NCBI GenBank assembly: GCA_905200315.1
Contig: CAJKKA010000046.1
Span: 1-12,580, forward strand
DNA: 12,580 bases
From: an uncultured Clostridium sp.
GTDB taxonomy: Bacteria; Bacillota_A; Clostridia; TANB77; CAG-508
Reading direction: 5' to 3'
Shown here one piece after another: positions 1 to 6,248 of this stretch. The notes under the pieces were generated by a model, which was not told where the DNA came from, did no database searches, and saw only the letters and a list, made by a program, of their open reading frames with translations. Each line of letters begins with the position of its first letter. Position 1 is the stretch's first letter. A program made the position numbers and the translations under genes.

Positions 1-155
1 ACCATACTTAGAGTTACACCGGAAAGGATTAAAAGTACGATTATTGTTATTATTAGGGCTATTAGTGTAATAGCAGTATTGGATGTTGGAGGTTCAAGGT
101 TAGATGCCAAAATGTTTGATTTTATTTTATTATAAATTTTCATATTATTTTTCAT
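1..155 (-). CDS. pilin-like surface protein, N-terminal fragment
   Basis: About 51 codons are in the window; the rest runs off the left edge. The start is the ATG at 155, preceded by AAGGAG eight bases upstream; an in-frame ATG at 179 lies upstream of that site and is less likely. The product has a basic leader of about 27 residues (MKNNMKIYNKIKSN...) ending in PPTSNTA. A long hydrophobic helix starting ITLIALIIT follows, then SGVTLSM. This is the layout of a type IV pilin/pseudopilin N-terminus: short positive leader, cleavage site, then a membrane and assembly helix. The Glu usual at mature position 5 is Ala, and the residue before the helix is Ala instead of Gly. The same N-terminus recurs in the protein at 1307-2995, so the two are paralogs. 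Cell-surface or pseudopilus location is inferred. The C-terminal domain, and so the function, cannot be seen. Confidence 0.7.
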   Translation of the reverse strand, partial: MKNNMKIYNKIKSNILASNLEPPTSNTAITLIALIITIIVLLILSGVTLSM

Positions 156-204
156 TTGTTTTTTCTCCTTTTTAGACATTTTTCTACTGTCTACAGATAC
201 ATTT

Positions 205-233
205 ATTTTACAATAGTTTCTTTATTAAGTCAA
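205..233 (-). promoter_or_regulatory. promoter of the partial pilin-like gene
   Basis: On the minus strand TTGACT (233-228) and TAAAAT (210-205) are separated by exactly 17 bases, a near-consensus sigma-A promoter. The ATG at 155 lies about 50 bases downstream of the -10. The short leader contains a 6-bp inverted repeat (TGTCTA 188-193 and TAGACA 173-178), and the stem ends just before the AAGGAG site. Confidence 0.65.
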
Positions 234-333
234 TGCTTTATGTATTGGCTTAATTTTATTTAATAATTAAGTTTTATTTTTATATTAAATGTATTTTTTA
301 GCAATAATTTTTATATAAAAGCTATAAATAAGT

Positions 334-413
334 GTTACAGTTCAGTAAAAAATGTAGTGAGCCCAATTCTCTTAAAAATAAATTTATAAAATCAGATCTT
401 ACTGAATTGTAAC
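334..413. repeat. 15-bp inverted repeat with 50-bp centre
   Basis: GTTACAGTTCAGTAA (334-348) is matched by the reverse complement at 399-413 with one mismatch that would be a G-U pair in RNA. Wobble pairs extend the match by about three positions outward. The element sits between the rpmA terminator and the promoter of the partial pilin gene. The roughly 80-bp size with paired ends resembles a small MITE-like element or a long-stem RNA, but no copies elsewhere in this window support either reading. The remaining intergenic DNA (156-426) shows only the promoter listed above and no further gene. Confidence 0.4.
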
Positions 414-426
414 GTTTTCAAGGCAT

Positions 427-459
427 AAAAAAAGAATTGCATTTCTGCAATTCTTTTTT
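427..459 (-). terminator. intrinsic terminator of rplU-rpmA
   Basis: On the minus strand the arm AAAAAAGAATTGCA, a GAAA tetraloop and TGCAATTC followed by a run of T form a strong hairpin with a U tract. It overlaps the stop codon of rpmA. Because both arms begin or end in A/T runs, it could also stop plus-strand transcription. Confidence 0.9.
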
Positions 460-736
460 ATGCTTCAGCTTTATCAGCTTCTGCTTCTGGGTAAACACTA
501 ACTTGTTTTTTGTCTTTACCTTTTTTCTCAAATTTTACTATTCCAGATTCTAATGCAAATAATGTATCATCTCCACCGATACCAACATTTTTTCCTGGAT
601 GTATATGTGTTCCTCTTTGTCTTACAAGAATGTTTCCTGCTAAAACAAATTGTCCATCTGCTCTTTTGACACCTAAACGTTTAGACTCACTGTCTCTACC
701 GTTTTTAACACTACCTTGCCCTTTTTTATGTGCCAT
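458..736 (-). CDS. rpmA: 50S ribosomal protein L27
   Basis: Bacterial L27 (bL27), a structural protein of the large subunit whose N-terminal tail reaches toward the peptidyl-transferase centre. The 92-residue product starts [16 protein letters not shown] and continues [11 protein letters not shown], then [11 protein letters not shown], all diagnostic L27 blocks. The start is the ATG at 736, with AAGGGAG eight bases upstream. A GTG at 745 is in frame but sits on the ribosome binding site, and an in-frame stop lies just beyond it. So there is no room for the N-terminal extension that the Prp protease removes in most Firmicutes. The tail (EAEADKAEA) is a short acidic extension. It lies 62 bases downstream of rplU on the same transcript and ends in a terminator. 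The identification is secure. Confidence 0.97.
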   Translation of the reverse strand: MAHKKGQGSVKNGRDSESKRLGVKRADGQFVLAGNILVRQRGTHIHPGKNVGIGGDDTLFALESGIVKFEKKGKDKKQVSVYPEAEADKAEA

Positions 737-798
737 GTTTTTCACTCCCTTCGCAATTTAAATTTTTATATCTCTTTAATTAAATATCTAATTAAACA

Positions 799-1155
799 TT
801 AAGCTTCTACTTTTTCTGCTTTAGCAGTAGCTTTTTTTGCACTAGAAGTTTTAACTGCTGTAATTTCAACTTTTGTGTAAGGTTGTCTGTGTCCTTGTTT
901 TCTTCTATAATTCTTTTTAGCTTTATATTTGAAAACAATTATTTTTTTACCTTTACCGTGAGCTACAACTTTTCCTTCTACTTTTGCACCTTTAACATAA
1001 GGATTTCCTATTTCTACTTTTCCTTCATCAGATACTAAAATAACTTTATCAAAGCTAACTTTTTTACCTTCTTCAGTATCTAATTTTTCAAAGAAAACAA
1101 CATCTCCTTCTGCTACTTTATATTGTTTTCCACAGCTTTCAATAATTGCGTACAT
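799..1155 (-). CDS. rplU: 50S ribosomal protein L21
   Basis: Bacterial L21 (bL21), which binds 23S rRNA in the large subunit. The 118-residue product starts [14 protein letters not shown] and contains [17 protein letters not shown], the conserved L21 RNA-binding block (about residues 78-94). It ends in a basic and acidic tail ([17 protein letters not shown]) about 15 residues longer than the usual 103-residue form. The start is the ATG at 1155, nine bases after GGGAGGTG. An open reading frame continues 22 codons upstream to 1221, but that stretch is the leader RNA, not protein. It is the first gene of rplU-rpmA, and no prp (ysxB) gene lies between the two. Expression is likely controlled through the leader. 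Confidence 0.97.
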   Translation of the reverse strand: MYAIIESCGKQYKVAEGDVVFFEKLDTEEGKKVSFDKVILVSDEGKVEIGNPYVKGAKVEGKVVAHGKGKKIIVFKYKAKKNYRRKQGHRQPYTKVEITAVKTSSAKKATAKAEKVEA

Positions 1156-1256
1156 TCTTAAATGCACCTCCCTTTTTCGTATACTCGCTAATCCCAAACC
1201 AAAGGTAGCTAATTGTTTCATAGCATTTACTTACCACGATTAAGCGGATTACATTT
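1156..1256 (-). promoter_or_regulatory. L21-type ribosomal protein leader RNA
   Basis: The roughly 100-base untranslated leader of rplU can fold. AAUCC near its start pairs with GGAUU shortly before the ribosome binding site, and GGUAA...UACC pairs inside that. This matches the architecture recalled for the Rfam L21 leader, a cis-acting autoregulatory RNA of low-GC Gram-positives. It follows directly from the promoter at 1261-1289 and ends at the GGGAGGTG of rplU. The family assignment rests on position, pairing and recalled sequence, not on a covariance-model search. Confidence 0.7.
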
Positions 1257-1260
1257 ACAA

Positions 1261-1289
1261 ATTTTAACATAAATATTAAATATTGTCAA
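1261..1289 (-). promoter_or_regulatory. rplU-rpmA promoter
   Basis: Consensus TTGACA (1289-1284) and TAAAAT (1266-1261) are separated by 17 bases on the minus strand. Transcription would begin around 1254-1256, at the 5' end of the leader RNA. The -35 lies only 18 bases beyond the stop codon of the upstream pilin-like gene, and no terminator hairpin is visible between them. Confidence 0.8.
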
Positions 1290-1306
1290 ATTTTATATAT
1301 ATTCTT

Positions 1307-2995
1307 TTACTTTTTGTTTTTTCCGTATAATTGAAATGTTATAATTCCAGAATTTTGTGCTCCATATCCAGTTGAGTCTTCTATGCTTAAAAATTGTAAT
1401 CTAAATCTTTTATATGGTCTATCGTATATTAAATTAATGTTTCTTTCTTCAGGTAAACTACTATAATTTCCACTATACACTAATTCTTCTGTTATATTTT
1501 TCCAAATTTTATTTTCTTCATTATAGCCTTGAATCACTACTCTTCTTTTTCCATTATACTTACTATTATTTGTTATTACAAATTTAGTTTTTAGTGCATA
1601 CACTTCATTTGGAAATTCATATTCCACATAAAATTCAGCTGGTTTTGCTACTGCTAATGCATATGTTTGAGTTAGTGTTTTTCCATCAAATGCTTTCCAT
1701 GCATAATTGTCTGGATACTCATCATTTGTTCTTATTTTTCCTCCATATATATCCTCATATTCAATTATTCCATTTTCTGTCGTTTTATTTTTAACTGTAC
1801 TTTCTGATTCTTCTGGTATTAATTCATATCCATTTTCTCTTAAAGTATTATTATTTTTTATTGTTTCTATAGATAATTTGTTTAACAACCTTTTTGTAAA
1901 GTCTTTATTTGTCATCATATCTTTTAAACTTATTTTTATATTATTTTCCCTTAACATTTTATTTATTAAATCTTGTTCATCAAAATTGTTCTGCTCACTT
2001 TTTGTTCCATATAGTTGGAATATCATAACACAAGAATCTTCAGCAGCATATCCTGTAGAATCTTCTATACTTAAAAATTGTAATCTAAATCTTTTGTATG
2101 ATTTTTCGCATTTTAAATTTATATCTCTCATTTCACTCATTGCAGCATGATTACCACTATATACTAATTCATCTGTTATATTTTCCCATGTTTTATTTTT
2201 CTCATTATATCCTTGTACAACAATTCTTCTTTTCCCAGTATAATTACTACCGTTTCCTATTGAAAATTTTGTTTTCACTGCATATACTTCATTTGGAAAT
2301 TCATATTCTATATAAAAATTCGATTGACATTTTAAAGATGTATATGCCATATCGTTAGTATTTCCATTTAATGCCTTCCATGCATAACGATTTGAATATT
2401 CATCATTTGTTCTTATTTTTCCTCCATATATATCCTCATATTCAATTATTCCATTTTCTGTTGTTTTATTTTTAACTGTATCTTCAGTTTCTTCTGGAAT
2501 TAAGCCTTTTATTTTATCCATTATTGCTGAAGTATTCAAAATATCCTCCGTAGATATTGACATTCCTGCTTCTTTTAAGATTTTTTGTAATTCATCATCA
2601 ATTTCTAAATTTTCTGGATTATTTGAGTTTTGGTCATTTGTTTGTTTGTTTAAATTTTCTAATTCATTTTCTTCTTTCTGTTGTGCTTCTTCCGTTTTGC
2701 TTTTTGCAAGTTGTGCTTTTTTTATTATTCCATTTTCTCCCATTATCATATTTAAAGTTACACCGGCTAAAATTAGCAATACAATTATGGTTATTATTAG
2801 AGCAATTAAGGTAATGGCAGAATTAGAGGTTGGACGTTGGATGTTTGAGATTAGATTGCTTGACGTTATTTTTTTATTGGTATGTTTATTTTTTGTTTTT
2901 GCACTACAATTTGAGGCATTTTTGAAAATTTCTCTTCCTTCTTTTTTATTTTTGTGATTATTTAAAGCACCTCCGTGCGTCAGACTGTTGAACAA
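1307..2995 (-). CDS. pilin-like protein with two tandem discoidin-like domains
   Basis: This frame (562 codons from the TTG at 2995) encodes a basic leader ending RPTSNSA (residues 54-60), then a pilin-type hydrophobic helix beginning ITLIALIITI (61-82). MGENG and a charged helix (85-115) follow, then two similar modules at 156-330 and 383-558. Each module has KTTENGIIEYEDIYGGKI, AWKA(L/F)(N/D)G, (I/V)EYEFPNEVYA, a KRR(I/V)V(V/I)QGYNE strand, YKRFRLQFLSIEDSTGY and a final FQLYG. This is the pattern of an F5/8 type C (discoidin, CBM32-like) beta-sandwich. A helical linker precedes each module. The expected role is a surface-anchored or pseudopilus-like binding protein; its ligand is unknown. 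The start is unresolved. There is no in-frame ATG before residue 83, the TTG at 2995 has only a weak upstream purine tract, and a well-initiated short ORF in another frame lies upstream. The true N-terminus may depend on a frameshift. Confidence 0.75.
   Translation of the reverse strand: MFNSLTHGGALNNHKNKKEGREIFKNASNCSAKTKNKHTNKKITSSNLISNIQRPTSNSAITLIALIITIIVLLILAGVTLNMIMGENGIIKKAQLAKSKTEEAQQKEENELENLNKQTNDQNSNNPENLEIDDELQKILKEAGMSISTEDILNTSAIMDKIKGLIPEETEDTVKNKTTENGIIEYEDIYGGKIRTNDEYSNRYAWKALNGNTNDMAYTSLKCQSNFYIEYEFPNEVYAVKTKFSIGNGSNYTGKRRIVVQGYNEKNKTWENITDELVYSGNHAAMSEMRDINLKCEKSYKRFRLQFLSIEDSTGYAAEDSCVMIFQLYGTKSEQNNFDEQDLINKMLRENNIKISLKDMMTNKDFTKRLLNKLSIETIKNNNTLRENGYELIPEESESTVKNKTTENGIIEYEDIYGGKIRTNDEYPDNYAWKAFDGKTLTQTYALAVAKPAEFYVEYEFPNEVYALKTKFVITNNSKYNGKRRVVIQGYNEENKIWKNITEELVYSGNYSSLPEERNINLIYDRPYKRFRLQFLSIEDSTGYGAQNSGIITFQLYGKNKK
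1322..1849 (-). repeat. second copy of the discoidin module repeat
   Basis: Codons for residues 383-558 of the pilin-like gene repeat those of 156-330 (2006-2530) at an offset of 681 bases, exactly 227 codons. Within the pair, 1720-1799 and 2401-2480 differ at a single base. A second block near 1358-1412 closely matches 2039-2093. The intervening regions are clearly diverged. Confidence 0.85.
2006..2530 (-). repeat. first copy of the discoidin module repeat
   Basis: This is the membrane-proximal copy of the 227-codon repeat period in the pilin-like gene, encoding residues 156-330. The near-identical 80-base core lies at 2401-2480. Divergence is greatest in the central loop (residues about 199-213), where a discoidin domain would place its variable ligand-facing loops. 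Confidence 0.85.
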
Positions 2996-3068
2996 AACCC
3001 CACTTTTCTTTAAGTATCTCTCTATATATCTCTCTTACAGCCTCAAAGCTTTCAACTATTTTATTCAT
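2958..3068 (-). CDS. short upstream ORF before the pilin-like gene
   Basis: A 36-codon ORF starts with an ATG at 3068, seven bases after AAAGGAG and about 55 bases downstream of a good promoter. It is therefore the best-initiated reading frame on this transcript. The peptide begins MNKIVESFEAVREIYREI and ends SDARRCFK. It overlaps the pilin frame by about 40 bases beyond the TTG at 2995 and lies one base out of phase with it. Its last codons contain CGGAGGTG, which could act as a ribosome binding site for something downstream, although no NUG start in the pilin frame lies at the right distance. It may be a leader peptide for translational coupling, the 5' part of a frameshifted pilin gene, or a remnant. 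No homology is recognised. Confidence 0.4.
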   Translation of the reverse strand: MNKIVESFEAVREIYREILKEKWGFVQQSDARRCFK

Positions 3069-3123
3069 TTTTTATCTCCTTTTCTTTTGTTTTTATTTTT
3101 AATTATATCTAATAAACAATTAA

Positions 3124-3152
3124 ATTATATATTAACATATTTTTCTTTTCAA
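3124..3152 (-). promoter_or_regulatory. promoter of the pilin-like gene
   Basis: TTGAAA (3152-3147) and TATAAT (3129-3124) are separated by 17 bases on the minus strand. The first well-placed ribosome binding site downstream is that of the short ORF at 3068, not one in the pilin frame itself. Confidence 0.65.
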
Positions 3153-3181
3153 TTTTTTTATTTAACTTTTCTATAAACATA

Positions 3182-3235
3182 CCATATAAGTTCCTAAAAA
3201 TCAATTTTGTTCCTTACTTTCTCGAATTTATATGG
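3182..3235. repeat. 12-bp inverted repeat between hemW and the pilin-like gene
   Basis: CCATATAAGTTC (3182-3193) and GAATTTATATGG (3224-3235) pair with one wobble around a 30-base loop. No U tract follows on the minus strand, so it is a poor intrinsic terminator for hemW. It lies just upstream of the pilin promoter and could be a regulator site or a weak terminator. Confidence 0.35.
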
Positions 3236-3260
3236 CATATTTTATGTTTTCTTTTAAATT

Positions 3261-4379
3261 TTATACAAATTCTTCCCACACTAAATTTGCTAAGTCTATT
3301 CCTTTTTTAGTTAATTTTATATTATTTAAATCTATTTCTAAAAGTTTTTCGCTTACTAATTTTTCTATTTCATTTTTGTATATGTATAAAGGATTTTCCA
3401 TGAATTTATTTTTAAATTTTTGTATGTTTACTCCTTCTATTTTTCTTAATCCTAACATCATATATTCTTTTTGTTCGTATTCTTTATTTTGCTCTTCTTC
3501 TATGTTTATATATTTCTTATAATCTTCAATATATTCATTAAAATTAGTAGTATTTGAATATCTTTTCTTGTTAAGATATGAATGTGCTGCAAGTCCAAAT
3601 CCTAAGTATTCTTTTTGCTCCCAACAGTCTGAATTGTGTTTTGATTCATAGCCTTTTTGAGCAAAGTTTGATATTTCATAATGAATATATCCGCTTCTTT
3701 CTAATTTATTTTTTACAAGCCAATACATTTTTCTTTCGAAATTATCTTCTGGAAGTACATATTTTCCTGCCATTACATCGTTATACATTTTAGTTTTTTC
3801 TTCTAGAATTAATGAATAAATAGATATATGGTTTGGATTTAATTTTATTATTTTATCTACAGAATCTTCTAAATTTTTAATTGTTTGGTTTGGTAATGCA
3901 AGCATTAAATCTACATTTATATTTTTAAAACCAACTTCTTGTGCTAGTTTATAGGTTTCTAAAAATTGTTCATATGTATGAATTCTTCCTATAGTTTTTA
4001 GCAATTTATTGTTTGTAGATTGCAAACCAATACTTATTCTATTAATTCCTACTTTTATATACTCCTCTAACTTTTCTCTGTTTACTGTTCCTGGATTTAC
4101 TTCTATTGTAATTTCTGCATTTTTATTTATTTCATAATTTTTCTTTATGGTATTTATAATTTCTACAATACTTTTACTGTTAATATAAGAAGGGGTTCCC
4201 CCTCCTATATAAATAGTATTTACCATATACTGGCTATTGTTATTTTCTATTATTTCTTTTTTTAATGCTTGTATATATTCGTTTTCTCTAGGTTTCATAT
4301 TTTCAAATGAAATAAAATCACAATAGTTACATTTTTTTGCACAAAAAGGTATATGAATATATATTCCTATTTTTTTCAT
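3261..4379 (-). CDS. hemW: HemW, radical SAM heme chaperone (formerly called coproporphyrinogen oxidase-like)
   Basis: A 372-residue radical SAM protein of normal family length (about 375-380). The N-terminus IYIHIPFCAKKCNYCDF holds the CxxxCxxC cluster-binding cysteines at 13, 17 and 20. GGGTPSY (59-65) is the SAM-binding GGGTP motif. VDLMLALPNQT (156-166) and HYEISNFA (233-240) followed by SKHN (246-249) are typical of the HemN/HemW family. HemW binds heme and delivers it to respiratory enzymes; older annotation as oxygen-independent coproporphyrinogen III oxidase usually reflects similarity to HemN. HemN-specific N-terminal residues are absent, so HemW is preferred. It is the last gene of prmC-whiA-hemW. 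Its ATG overlaps the whiA stop as ATGA, and its ribosome binding site AAGGGG lies inside whiA. Confidence 0.92.
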   Translation of the reverse strand: MKKIGIYIHIPFCAKKCNYCDFISFENMKPRENEYIQALKKEIIENNNSQYMVNTIYIGGGTPSYINSKSIVEIINTIKKNYEINKNAEITIEVNPGTVNREKLEEYIKVGINRISIGLQSTNNKLLKTIGRIHTYEQFLETYKLAQEVGFKNINVDLMLALPNQTIKNLEDSVDKIIKLNPNHISIYSLILEEKTKMYNDVMAGKYVLPEDNFERKMYWLVKNKLERSGYIHYEISNFAQKGYESKHNSDCWEQKEYLGFGLAAHSYLNKKRYSNTTNFNEYIEDYKKYINIEEEQNKEYEQKEYMMLGLRKIEGVNIQKFKNKFMENPLYIYKNEIEKLVSEKLLEIDLNNIKLTKKGIDLANLVWEEFV

Positions 4380-5236
4380 TTATTTCCCCTTAATTCGTTT
4401 GCTATTTCTTGAATCTTTTTCAATCTATGGTTTACCCCAGACTTTCCAATAGGCTCTTTTAATAATTTTCCAAGTTCTACTAAACTTATGTCTGGATTTT
4501 CCATTCTTAAATTTGCAATTTCTTTTAAACTATCTGAAAGTTTATCTTCTGCCTTTGAATTATAAATAAATTTAATATCTTCTATTTGCCTAACGGCTGC
4601 ATTAACTGTTTTATTTAGATTTGCTGTTTCACAATTTACTTTTCTATTTACATTATTTCTAATATCTCTTATTACACGTATTTCCTCAAAATTTATTACC
4701 GCTTTTGAAGCACCAATTAGAGCTAGAAATTTTGATATTTCTTCTCCATCTTTGCTATATAATGAATAACTCGATTTTCTTTCTAATTCTTTAAAAATAA
4801 TATTAAACTCGTTCAAAATATTTTTTAAGATATTTGCATATTCTTTATTTTCTAATGAAACTTCTATATGATATTTTTTTTTAGGATCATTTATTGAACC
4901 TGAACCTAAAAAACTGCCTCTTATAAAGGCTTTTTTTAGATTTTCTTTTTCTATATTGCTTAATAAATTTATATAATATTCTATATTTTCTATATCAAAT
5001 TTAATTACAAATAAATTTCCTTTTACACATATATCGTAATCTATATTTAAGTTATTAAGTAGTTTGTTTAGTCTATTAATGTTGTATTCGTTTTCTGTTG
5101 AATATTCTATTTTATTCTTTTTTATAGATATATTAGAAGAAATTAAATAACCTAAAAATTCATATTTTACCTCTTCTTTGTTTTTTAAATTATTTGTTTT
5201 GCTTAATTCTTCTTTTATTTCAGATGAAAAAGACAT
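4376..5236 (-). CDS. whiA: WhiA family DNA-binding regulator
   Basis: A 286-residue WhiA homolog, somewhat short for the family (about 310-325). The N-terminal half resembles a LAGLIDADG homing-endonuclease fold, with FIRGSFLGSGSINDPKKKYH (104-123) as the key block. Then come ALIGASKAVINFEEIRVIRD (172-191) and RNNVNRKVNCETANLNKT (193-210), the signature WhiA stretches. A C-terminal helix-turn-helix spans about 236-283 (LVELGKLL, then SGVNHRLKKI). WhiA controls sporulation septation in Streptomyces, and in Firmicutes it affects cell division and chromosome segregation. Its usual Firmicutes partners rapZ and yvcK are absent here; it lies between prmC (2-base gap) and hemW (4-base overlap). The start ATG at 5236 has AAAGGA in the last codons of prmC. 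Confidence 0.93.
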   Translation of the reverse strand: MSFSSEIKEELSKTNNLKNKEEVKYEFLGYLISSNISIKKNKIEYSTENEYNINRLNKLLNNLNIDYDICVKGNLFVIKFDIENIEYYINLLSNIEKENLKKAFIRGSFLGSGSINDPKKKYHIEVSLENKEYANILKNILNEFNIIFKELERKSSYSLYSKDGEEISKFLALIGASKAVINFEEIRVIRDIRNNVNRKVNCETANLNKTVNAAVRQIEDIKFIYNSKAEDKLSDSLKEIANLRMENPDISLVELGKLLKEPIGKSGVNHRLKKIQEIANELRGNK

Positions 5237-5238
5237 TT

Positions 5239-6081
5239 TTATTCCTTTCTTGCAATTACAACTCTATAATTACCACCTAAATCTTTTATTGTTTCTATGT
5301 TTTTGTATTTTCCTGTATCTTGTAATAGTTGCGTTACACTTTCTTGTTGATTATAGCCTATTTCAAGTAACAAATAGCCATTTTCGTTCAAATATTTAAA
5401 TGCATTATTAGCAATTATCTTATAAAATTTTAGGCCATCTATTCCACCATCTAAGGCTAAATGAGGTTCATTTTGCACTTCTATTTCTAGTTTATTTATT
5501 GTTACCGTTTCTATATATGGTGGATTTGAAACTATTATATCAAACTTTTCTTCTATATTGTTAAACATATCTGAATTTATAAATTTTATTTTATTTTCTA
5601 CATTATGGTTTATAGCATTTTTATTTGCAACATTTAAGGCATTATTTGATATATCAGTTGCTATTATTTGAGCATTATTTATATTTTTTGCTAATGATAT
5701 TGCTATGCATCCGCTTCCTGTGCACATATCTAATATCTTATTTTTCTGTGTTGTTTCCGCTATTTCAATTGCTTTTTCAACTAGAATTTCCGTATCTGGT
5801 TGAGGTATTAGAACATTTTCATCTACATAGAAATTTAGCCCCATAAATTCTTGTTTATTTGTTATATATTGAAGAGGCTTTCCTTTTATTAATTCGTTTA
5901 TATTATTTTCATATTTTATTTTATCTTCTTGTTTTACTTCCTCTTCACTATGTATTAATAAATATTCTTTTTTTACATTTAGTATATTTGCAAGTAATAT
6001 TTTTACTTTTAATGTGCTATTTTCTATGTTGTTTTGTTTTAAATTATTTATTTCTTTTTTTAATATTTCTTCTATGTTCAT
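5239..6081 (-). CDS. prmC: peptide chain release factor N5-glutamine methyltransferase
   Basis: A 280-residue class I SAM methyltransferase that methylates the GGQ glutamine of release factors RF1 and RF2. With M1 at the ATG at 6081, LIPQPDTEILVE lies at 91-102, the SAM-binding motif LDMCTGSGCIAISLA at 117-131, and the catalytic SNPPYIE at 185-191. QNEPHLALDGG (203-213) is also diagnostic of PrmC. The ATG at 6081 has AGGAG five bases upstream; the frame is open eight more codons to a GTG, but that stretch holds the ribosome binding site. It is the first gene of prmC-whiA-hemW. The prfA gene that often precedes prmC is not adjacent; accessory DNA with an IS remnant lies there instead. Confidence 0.94.
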   Translation of the reverse strand: MNIEEILKKEINNLKQNNIENSTLKVKILLANILNVKKEYLLIHSEEEVKQEDKIKYENNINELIKGKPLQYITNKQEFMGLNFYVDENVLIPQPDTEILVEKAIEIAETTQKNKILDMCTGSGCIAISLAKNINNAQIIATDISNNALNVANKNAINHNVENKIKFINSDMFNNIEEKFDIIVSNPPYIETVTINKLEIEVQNEPHLALDGGIDGLKFYKIIANNAFKYLNENGYLLLEIGYNQQESVTQLLQDTGKYKNIETIKDLGGNYRVVIARKE

Positions 6082-6099
6082 TTGGTCTCCTAAATAAAA

Positions 6100-6128
6100 G
6101 AACACAATAAATAAAATTCATTGTGTCC
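6100..6128 (-). terminator. terminator-like hairpin in the prmC leader
   Basis: On the minus strand GGACACAAU and AUUGUGUUC form a nine-pair stem (one G-U) around GAAUUUUAUUU, followed directly by UUUUAUUUAGGAG. The U run merges into the ribosome binding site of prmC. It may be an attenuator for prmC or an old terminator of a lost upstream gene. Confidence 0.45.
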
Positions 6129-6219
6129 CAGTATTATTTTTTAGCAAGCCATGAGTTGTTATAAACATACTCTGGAATCCTTTTTTCTTTTCTTATTTTT
6201 TAGATTTGCATACTCATCT

Positions 6220-6248
6220 ATTTTAGCACATTTCACATAATAATACAA
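6220..6248 (-). promoter_or_regulatory. candidate promoter for prmC-whiA-hemW
   Basis: TTGTAT (6248-6243) and TAAAAT (6225-6220) are 17 bases apart on the minus strand. The -35 matches consensus at only three positions. If used, it gives a leader of about 135 bases that includes the hairpin at 6100-6128. It is the best candidate in the 335-base gap 6082-6416, which otherwise holds three hairpins and no convincing gene. Confidence 0.4.

Noticed and set aside
1156..1221. 22-codon N-terminal extension of L21 starting at 1221
   Set aside because: The stretch overlaps the structured leader, and the ATG at 1155 has a strong GGGAGGTG site and the canonical MYAI start.
1707..2150. Plus-strand ORF of 147 codons opposite the pilin-like gene
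   Set aside because: It is Phe/Ile/Ser-rich, as expected for the complement of an AT-rich gene, has no ribosome binding site and lies opposite a well-supported repeat protein.
1322..2530. CRISPR-like or non-coding tandem repeat
   Set aside because: There are only two units, each a full in-frame protein domain, with a period that is an exact number of codons.
6118..6168. 16-residue ORF upstream of prmC (MFITTHGLLKNNTGTQ)
   Set aside because: It is too short to call as a gene and has no recognised homolog. It is mentioned only as a possible leader peptide in the attenuator finding.
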